Shown piece by piece: positions 7,273 to 12,027 of a stretch of 14,534 bases of DNA. A program made the position numbers and the translations under genes. Origin of the DNA: Bacteroidota bacterium (GTDB lineage: Bacteria > Bacteroidota > Bacteroidia > Bacteroidales > Paludibacteraceae); the NCBI GenBank assembly GCA_017860335.1, contig JAFNAU010000017.1:1-14534 (forward strand). Direction: 5' to 3'. Numbering within the stretch: position 1 is the first letter of the stretch; each line of letters opens with the position of its first letter. The notes below the pieces were generated by a model, which saw only the letters and a program-made list of their open reading frames with translations, was not told the DNA's origin and did not search any database.

Positions 7273-8211
7273 TCAATCGGTTATATGCACGGTGCTGATT
7301 GGCATAGTTGATGGTAGTAAACCAGACCGTTTGATTATACGTTGTCCTTTATCGCTCGAAACAAATCTGGAAAAGCCCTTTGGTAGTTCGCCTCTGGGGT
7401 CATTAACGATAAAATAAATGTCGCGAACAAATGGATATTCGTGTGTGTAAATATAATACTGATAAGGCTGAACACTATTATATCGGTCTGCTAATTCTTC
7501 TCTTGAAACCCGCATTACCTGTATTTTTTTCGTAAAATCTATTGCAGTGGTATCAGCATCATCGCTAATGAGGTTTACTCCGATAAATCCGAGAGCACCC
7601 GGTGATTTGGAAACATAATCAACGACTTCTTCGTTCAGCTCCAGGGCACTCAAATTTTGTGAAATCGGTTTATCGCGGCAAATCGAGTCTATTGCATATC
7701 TTACTGTGCTTGATTTTGCGTTATCAAACACGACTTGTATTTTTCCTAATTTTGATCCCGGAAATATCTCCTTCCATTGAGTATATTCTCCGGTTAATAT
7801 CTTTTTTACGTTATCTGCACTGATAATTGAATCCGGATTCTGAGGATGAATTATCAGAGCTATTCCATCAATAGCTATGCGTACATTTTTTGGTTGAAAT
7901 TTCTTATCGAGAAAATAATTCATTTCACCTTCGGTAAGTTTTCGGGCTGTTACAATCAGTCTTACACTGTCTTTTTTCAACAATTCGATTGCTTCTGTTT
8001 CTGTTGTGAAAATTGGTTCAATTTTAGCAGGATATAAACCTTCAAATACATCTATTTCATTTTGTATAACTTTCTGCATAGTCTGATCAACAGCTATTTT
8101 AATATAACCGCTGGTTATAGTATTCTCATTTTTGTCTTTCTTGGTTTTAGCACAAGAACTTATTAAGAAAATGCTGAATATTGCTACAATAATTAAACTA
8201 AGATTTCTCAT
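7273..8211 (-). CDS. PstS-like substrate-binding lipoprotein (PBP_like_2 type)
   Basis: A 312-residue lipoprotein related to the phosphate-binding protein PstS. The signal MRNLSLIIVAIFSIFLISSC has a lipobox (LISSC, lipidated C20). After C20 come AKTKKDK, lysine-rich and without the acidic run of Bacteroidota surface-export signals, so a periplasm-facing anchor is more likely. The binding-protein fold is recognisable from VTARKLTEGE (87-96), IDGIALIIHPQNP (114-126), LTGEYTQWKEI (139-149), DNAKSSTVRYAIDSI (163-177), SPGALGFIGVNLI (203-215), YPFVRDIYFIVN (259-270) and KGQRIIKRSGLLP near the end. The usual SGT phosphate loop reads KSSTVR, so ligand binding may differ. An ATG 15 codons further up (8256) is in frame, but it would bury the signal peptide, so 8211 is chosen. 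No pstC, pstA or pstB is nearby; the context is instead a TonB energy system. Confidence 0.85.
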   Translation of the reverse strand: MRNLSLIIVAIFSIFLISSCAKTKKDKNENTITSGYIKIAVDQTMQKVIQNEIDVFEGLYPAKIEPIFTTETEAIELLKKDSVRLIVTARKLTEGEMNYFLDKKFQPKNVRIAIDGIALIIHPQNPDSIISADNVKKILTGEYTQWKEIFPGSKLGKIQVVFDNAKSSTVRYAIDSICRDKPISQNLSALELNEEVVDYVSKSPGALGFIGVNLISDDADTTAIDFTKKIQVMRVSREELADRYNSVQPYQYYIYTHEYPFVRDIYFIVNDPRGELPKGFSRFVSSDKGQRIIKRSGLLPSTMPISTVHITD

Positions 8212-8257
8212 TTTCAGATAATTATATATGTTTAAAACAATTCTCACATGCGACATG

Positions 8258-8273
8258 TTCTGACAAGTCAGAA
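8258..8273. promoter_or_regulatory. Dyad-symmetric site upstream of the PstS-like gene (possible operator)
   Basis: TTCTGACAAGTCAGAA consists of perfect 7-base inverted arms around AA. It lies 46 bases upstream of the chosen start of the PstS-like gene. A second small inverted repeat (ACATG-CGA-CATGT, 8246-8258) abuts it. There is no T-tract, so it is not a terminator. It could be a repressor or activator site or a leader hairpin; no known operator is recognised. Confidence 0.35.
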
Positions 8274-8377
8274 AATTATAAAAAAATAATGATGACCTTT
8301 ATGTAATTTCTCACCGACTGTAAACCGGCAAAATCTGAACGAAAACAAACACAAGAACATCAAACTAAGTAACAAAA

Positions 8378-8424
8378 ACAAAATTTAATCTGAACCTGTA
8401 TTTACAAGCCGGATTAAATTTTGT
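8378..8424 (-). terminator. Intrinsic terminator after tonB
   Basis: The 13-base arms ACAAAATTTAATC (8378-8390) and GATTAAATTTTGT (8412-8424) are perfectly complementary around a 21-base middle. Read on the minus strand, the hairpin is followed at once by TTTTTGTT. It lies 21 bases past the tonB stop codon, so the exbB-exbD-exbD-tonB transcript probably ends here, wholly or partly. The stem is AT-rich, so termination may be incomplete and leave some read-through to the PstS-like gene. Confidence 0.8.
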
Positions 8425-8445
8425 CTTTATTTAATGATACTTCGA

Positions 8446-9273
8446 CTACTGTAACCTGAATGATACAGGAAGATAATATTTAACCTTTACAGCATTACCA
8501 CCTTGTCTACCTGGTATCCATTTAGGCATGGATTTGATAACTCTTACAGCTTCTTTGTCAAGGCTTGCATCAACACTACGCTCAACCCGAACATCTTGAA
8601 TAGAACCATCTTTTCCAACCACAAATGAGCAGGTTACTTTACCCTGGATACTATTCTCTTGTGCAATAGGCGGATAACTGATATTTTTGTTCAGGTATTC
8701 CATGAGTGCAGCATCTCCCCCGGGAAACGAAGGTGGTTGTTCCACTACTTCGAATACTTTTTCGGGTTCTTCCTCTGCTACGATTACTTTATGTTCCTGA
8801 AGTGTGGCAATATCAACACCGGTTTCTTCATTGGTACCTTTCACATCTGCTACTGAAATCGCAACTTTTGATTCAGTTATTTCTTCCTGAGATTTTACCT
8901 CATTCTCTTCTCTAACTTCCTCGTCTTTTTTAATTACAGGAGCAGTAAATTTCAAACTACTTTTCAACTCTGGAGGAGGAGGCGCTTTAAATGCTTTCTC
9001 AATATTTTCTTTAGGCACAACAGCCTTTTTCATACTGATATTCGACATTTGAGCAACTTCTGTCATTGTATCTTTTTTTCTGTTCTGATTAATCATATTA
9101 ATCAGACTTGCAGATGCAAAGATCAATACAGCCACAATAGCAACTCCAAGAAACGAAAGTAAATGTCGTTTGGGGGAACTTTTACGGAGAGTATAAGCTC
9201 CGTAGTCTTGATTTTTTCCCTCAAAAATCAAATCGATCCATTCCTGAGAAGTTAAATTAACATCTTTTGCCAT
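8446..9273 (-). CDS. tonB: TonB energy-transducing protein
   Basis: A 275-residue inner-membrane protein that passes energy from ExbB/ExbD to TonB-dependent outer-membrane receptors. A cytoplasmic stretch of about 37 residues comes first and contains IFEGKNQDYGAYTLRK (16-31), the YGAYxLR motif typical of Bacteroidota TonB. One membrane span follows (about 38-60). The periplasmic linker holds APPPPE (97-102) and a long Glu/Lys/Val-rich section. The C-terminal TonB domain covers about 180-275, with PSFPGGDAALMEYL, SYPPIAQENSIQGKV, VVGKDGSIQDVRV and MPKWIPGRQGG, and ends VSFRLQ. The ATG at 9273 is 25 bases after the second exbD, with only a tiny CATTTATTAAATG hairpin between them. It is the last gene of the exb-ton operon. 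All expected parts are present. The TM helix lacks the histidine of the E. coli SxxxH motif; the nearest one, H37, sits at the membrane edge. Confidence 0.96.
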   Translation of the reverse strand: MAKDVNLTSQEWIDLIFEGKNQDYGAYTLRKSSPKRHLLSFLGVAIVAVLIFASASLINMINQNRKKDTMTEVAQMSNISMKKAVVPKENIEKAFKAPPPPELKSSLKFTAPVIKKDEEVREENEVKSQEEITESKVAISVADVKGTNEETGVDIATLQEHKVIVAEEEPEKVFEVVEQPPSFPGGDAALMEYLNKNISYPPIAQENSIQGKVTCSFVVGKDGSIQDVRVERSVDASLDKEAVRVIKSMPKWIPGRQGGNAVKVKYYLPVSFRLQ

Positions 9274-9298
9274 TTTTCATTTATTAAATGATAATTAA

Positions 9299-9946
9299 TT
9301 AATTCTTAGGAGCTACTTCATACTGAACATTTGAATTCTTCAGTATCGTTTTATCATTAGGCTCCAGCTCGGTAATTGCATATTTACCGACATTACATAT
9401 AAGCATTTCGTCAAGAGCTGAAATCATGTCGTTGTATGTTGAATTATCAAGTGGCTTGATAACCACAACCGGTGTTCCCGGACTACTTTTCAGTTTTGCC
9501 AATTGCTTGTCATAATCTTCCTTAGAAACTTGTAATTTCATCTTTTTTTCTTTCAGTTCGTTAACTTTAGTAACTACTGCTATATTTTTTGACAAAAGAA
9601 TTTTTCTTAATCCTTCGGGAGAAAAATCCGTTTGCTTTAAAAAGTTGGGTTTTACAAGATCTGGAATACCCATAAAATAATATACCTTATGATCTTTGGA
9701 TAAATAAAGAGTGACAGCTTCCGAAGCTTTTGCTTCATTCTTGTCCTTTTCGTCCATTTTATCTTTCGTAGGCATACCTATTTCCATTGTCTGCGGTTTA
9801 CTCATACTTGTGGCGAGCATAAAGAATGTAAGTAACAACATGATCATATCCACCATAGGGGTGAAATCGATACGTGTACTCAATTTCTTCATGTGACCAG
9901 CTTTTTTCTTACCGCCACTATCTTTCTCTTGAATTTCTGCTGACAT
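9299..9946 (-). CDS. exbD: ExbD/TolR family proton-channel protein, second copy
   Basis: A 215-residue ExbD-like protein of the ExbB/ExbD motor. A basic, lysine-rich cytoplasmic tail (1-26) leads into RIDFTPMVDMIMLLLTFFMLATS, one membrane span (about 31-49) whose D33 corresponds to the proton-carrying aspartate (D25) of E. coli ExbD. The periplasmic part is longer than in E. coli ExbD (141 residues in all there). It has a Lys/Glu-rich insertion (about 60-80 and 135-155) before the conserved end region GTPVVVIKPLDNSTYNDMISALDEMLI. It differs clearly from the upstream ExbD and is not a recent duplicate. It lies between that gene (61-base gap with a hairpin) and tonB (25-base gap). The start ATG at 9946 keeps the usual basic N-terminus. 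Confidence 0.94.
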   Translation of the reverse strand: MSAEIQEKDSGGKKKAGHMKKLSTRIDFTPMVDMIMLLLTFFMLATSMSKPQTMEIGMPTKDKMDEKDKNEAKASEAVTLYLSKDHKVYYFMGIPDLVKPNFLKQTDFSPEGLRKILLSKNIAVVTKVNELKEKKMKLQVSKEDYDKQLAKLKSSPGTPVVVIKPLDNSTYNDMISALDEMLICNVGKYAITELEPNDKTILKNSNVQYEVAPKN

Positions 9947-9966
9947 ATTCTTATTTTTTTACTTCA

Positions 9967-9998
9967 AAACTTATTTCATTTAGTACGAAATGAAGTTT
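9967..9998 (-). repeat. Intercistronic hairpin between the two exbD genes
   Basis: AAACTTATTTC (9967-9977) pairs with GAAATGAAGTTT (9987-9998), leaving one unpaired G and a nine-base loop. On the minus-strand transcript it is followed by an A-rich run, not U, so it does not look like a terminator. It may be an mRNA stability or processing element within the operon. Confidence 0.45.
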
Positions 9999-10007
9999 AT
10001 TGATTTT

Positions 10008-10625
10008 TTACTTTGGTTTAGCTGTACTAACTTCACGCAATGAAGTAATAAGATTGTACCTGTTTTCTCGTAAATCCTGAAGAGAACCCATTACTGCTTT
10101 AATTTTCTTATAAGGAGTTGACTGGTCAGCCTTGATGGCGATAACCATATCTTTTCCTTTTACTTCGCGTGCTGCTTTCACCCAAGCCTGAAATTGATTG
10201 TCAGTACTGTCTGTAGGAACTCCAAAGTTAGGTAATGCTGCTTTTTGTTTTTCTCCGGGTATTGCCATGAATTCTTTAAATTGTTCCATGGGCACACCAA
10301 AAGAAGTTCCAATACTAAAATCTTTCTTTTCCTTATCAGTCAGATTGATTTGATATTCAGCAGCTACCTGTTCCAGAATAGTCGTTCTGTCATCGGGATT
10401 ATCGATATCCAGAAACACTTTTCCATCGGGTGAAATCAATACAGAGAAAATATTCTTCTCAGGTATACTAATTTCCGAGACAGATCCGGGTGTACTAACT
10501 TTTACCGGGTCGGGCTTCAAGAAAGTAGAGGTCAGCATGAAAAACGTCAAGAGCAAAATCATAACATCACTCATCGGGGTCATGTCGATCCATGTACTTT
10601 TTCTTGCTATTTTTATTTTCGGCAT
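10008..10625 (-). CDS. exbD: ExbD/TolR family proton-channel protein, first copy
   Basis: A 205-residue ExbD-like inner-membrane protein. The short basic start MPKIKIARKS precedes TWIDMTPMSDVMILLLTFFMLTSTF, a single membrane span (about 18-36) with the conserved aspartate D20. The periplasmic domain contains a middle insertion (about 90-150, including DKEKKDFSIG and PGEKQKAALPNFGVPTDS) that is absent from short proteobacterial ExbD. The conserved region DMVIAIKADQSTPYKKIKAVMGSLQ follows near the C-terminus. It should form, with ExbB, the proton-driven complex that energises TonB. Its start is 106 bases after exbB, and the gap carries a strong hairpin (10674-10700). With the other exbD next to it, a mixed ExbD pair in one complex is possible; two separate complexes are the alternative. 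Confidence 0.94.
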   Translation of the reverse strand: MPKIKIARKSTWIDMTPMSDVMILLLTFFMLTSTFLKPDPVKVSTPGSVSEISIPEKNIFSVLISPDGKVFLDIDNPDDRTTILEQVAAEYQINLTDKEKKDFSIGTSFGVPMEQFKEFMAIPGEKQKAALPNFGVPTDSTDNQFQAWVKAAREVKGKDMVIAIKADQSTPYKKIKAVMGSLQDLRENRYNLITSLREVSTAKPK

Positions 10626-10673
10626 TGTTCTTTCGTTTTATTAATTAAATGAATCTAATTATAATATCGGCAA

Positions 10674-10700
10674 TTAAGCATAAATTGAACTTATGCTTAA
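10674..10700 (-). repeat. Intercistronic hairpin between exbB and the first exbD
   Basis: Perfect 10-bp inverted repeat TTAAGCATAA (10674-10683) / TTATGCTTAA (10691-10700) with a seven-base loop. On the minus-strand transcript it is followed by UUGCCG and no U-tract, so full termination is unlikely. Its place between exbB and exbD suits a role in protecting the exbB message or lowering exbD expression, but this is inference. Confidence 0.6.
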
Positions 10701-10731
10701 CTACTACGCATAGGCTATTCCGATTCAAATA

Positions 10732-11544
10732 TTAATGTTTCGACTGGAAAACACCCACAATTGAAAATCCGATTTCGTCGATTGCGTAAGAGATATTATC
10801 AATTTTTGCAGTAAAGAAGTTATAGGAAATAACAGCCAAAGCACCGGTCAAGATACCGAAAGCTGTATTTACCAAAGCTTCAGAGATACCAACAGAAAGA
10901 GCTGCAGAGTCAGTTCCACCTTCACCAGCCAAAGCCGAGAATGAACGGATCATACCGAGTACAGTTCCGAACAAACCGGTAAGAGTACCAAGTGCTGTAA
11001 ATGTTGCAATTACAGGAAGATTCTGGTTCATTGTCGGCATTTCAAGTGCTGTAGCTTCTTCGATCGTTTTATTAATAGTAGCCACCTTTTGTTCTTTACT
11101 GAGTTCGGGTGCGCTTTTTGACATTAATTTATAAGTATCCAGACCCGCACTAACAACTGCAGCTACTGAGCCTTTTTGTTTTGCACAAAGTTCTTTAGCA
11201 CCGTCGATGTCTTCAAGTTCAAGTTTTTCTTTAACGTTAGCAACGAATTTTGTCAGGTCAGCTTTACCACGACATCTATTGATTGCTATCCAACGTTCAA
11301 CGCTTAATACAATTACTGAAAGTAACCATGTTAAAAGAATTGGTACTACAAATCCCCCTTTATAAATTGTACCTAACATGTTACCCTGAACAGGATTGTT
11401 TTTGGGGTTGTTGTCAATAAAGTTGCTAGGAGCACCGAATACAAATAAGTAAATAATTACTCCTAAAATAAAGCAAAGGAGAATCACCAAAGCTCCTGAT
11501 AATCCCTTTGATTGTTTCTTTTTAGTTGCAGTTTGTTTTGCCAT
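10732..11544 (-). CDS. exbB: ExbB/TolQ/MotA family proton-channel protein
   Basis: A 270-residue inner-membrane protein forming the ring of the ExbB/ExbD motor. A lysine-rich tail (1-14) comes first. Four hydrophobic spans are visible: about 17-37, 64-86, 175-199 and 217-243. The last three match the three spans of E. coli ExbB; the first is an N-terminal addition. The segment between spans 2 and 3 is the large cytoplasmic domain, with DIDGAKELCAKQKGSVAAVV. The conserved pore region is clear: LGTLTGLFGTVLGMIRSFSAL (185-205), then SEALVNTAFGILTGALAVISYNFF, both hallmarks of the MotA/TolQ/ExbB domain. It is the first gene of the operon and starts with ATG at 11544, beside a long gap with promoter-like boxes. 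Identification is firm; assignment to a TonB and not a Tol system rests on the tonB gene three places downstream. Confidence 0.96.
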   Translation of the reverse strand: MAKQTATKKKQSKGLSGALVILLCFILGVIIYLFVFGAPSNFIDNNPKNNPVQGNMLGTIYKGGFVVPILLTWLLSVIVLSVERWIAINRCRGKADLTKFVANVKEKLELEDIDGAKELCAKQKGSVAAVVSAGLDTYKLMSKSAPELSKEQKVATINKTIEEATALEMPTMNQNLPVIATFTALGTLTGLFGTVLGMIRSFSALAGEGGTDSAALSVGISEALVNTAFGILTGALAVISYNFFTAKIDNISYAIDEIGFSIVGVFQSKH

Positions 11545-11710
11545 AATGAGTTAAAAATTGTGTGACAATAGTTGTTACTAATCTCACGGGTTTAAAATTA
11601 AATTTGATTTATTATTAATTGAAAATTTTCTGAAATATTAAAATTAACTATTTTCTTGTAAACGATATAATTAACAGATTTATTACATCATTTTACCGCA
11701 TATTATCCGA

Positions 11711-11745
11711 CAAAAATAATATATTTTGCGGAATAATAACAACAA
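11711..11745 (-). promoter_or_regulatory. Candidate exbB operon promoter
   Basis: On the minus strand, TATTTTTG (11711-11718) matches the Bacteroidota -7 consensus TAnnTTTG, and TTG trinucleotides at 11740-11745 lie about 21-24 bases upstream, near the expected -33 spacing. Transcription would begin near 11704 and give a leader of about 160 bases. The flanking imperfect inverted repeat (11701-11738) could be an operator. AT-rich DNA gives such boxes by chance, so this is tentative. Confidence 0.4.
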
Positions 11746-11817
11746 TCACGAAGATTTTTTGCACATTTTAATTTCAATAATTATTGGTCTGGTCTTTCAT
11801 AATCGGAGAAAAGGGTG

Positions 11818-11825
11818 CAAATTTA
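11818..11825 (-). promoter_or_regulatory. Alternative candidate -7 box for the exbB operon
   Basis: On the minus strand this reads TAAATTTG followed by CACCC, an exact TAnnTTTG match. No good -33 TTTG is seen about 20 bases upstream. Use of this box would give a leader of roughly 270 bases. It is a weaker alternative to the box at 11711. Confidence 0.3.
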
Positions 11826-11888
11826 TAATATTCATCCTTACGATTGAGTTAATTTGAATATTTAATCCTCAATTTAGCATAAATATTT

Positions 11889-11914
11889 TTAAGGTGACTT
11901 ATTAAGCACCTTAA
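11889..11914. repeat. Inverted repeat upstream of the leuS promoter
   Basis: TTAAGGTG (11889-11896) and CACCTTAA (11907-11914) pair perfectly. After a single bulged A, a further CTT/AAG pairing closes on the loop ATT. There is no T-tract on either side, so a terminator is unlikely. It ends 48 bases before the candidate leuS -7 box, so a regulator-binding site is possible. Confidence 0.4.
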
Positions 11915-11962
11915 TTGTAATCACAAATTAACTATATCTGTAGTATATCAAGTGATTTTTTG

Positions 11963-11970
11963 TAACTTTG
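11963..11970 (+). promoter_or_regulatory. Candidate leuS promoter -7 box
   Basis: TAACTTTG, an exact TAnnTTTG match followed by CA, lies 57 bases upstream of the leuS ATG. A poor TCTG at 11937-11940 is the only -33 candidate. Transcription would begin near 11977 and leave a leader of about 50 bases, too short for a T-box or attenuator. Confidence 0.55.
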
Positions 11971-12027
11971 CACATTCTTATAACAAATACAGAATAATCT
12001 TCGCATGTAATTTATTATCAATTTATT

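Larger units (their letters stand above)
11545..12027. other. Gene-free divergent intergenic region between exbB and leuS
   Basis: About 480 bases of very AT-rich sequence between two divergently transcribed genes. I see no convincing coding frame, tRNA or known riboswitch. It holds promoter-like boxes for both directions and two inverted repeats, described separately. A small inverted repeat ATTGT-GTG-ACAAT (11557-11569) lies in the exbB leader. An imperfect inverted repeat, TATTATCCG (11701-11709) and CGGAATAATA (11729-11738), flanks one of the candidate exbB promoter boxes. Confidence 0.7.

Noticed and set aside
8212..8256. Upstream ATG at 8256 as start of the PstS-like gene
   Set aside because: It would add 15 residues before a clear lipoprotein signal peptide and move the lipobox cysteine from residue 20 to 35; the ATG at 8211 fits better.
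11889..11914. Hairpin upstream of leuS read as a terminator or T-box/attenuator part
   Set aside because: There is no T-tract, no gene ends before it, and it lies upstream of the predicted leuS promoter, so it would not be in the leuS transcript.
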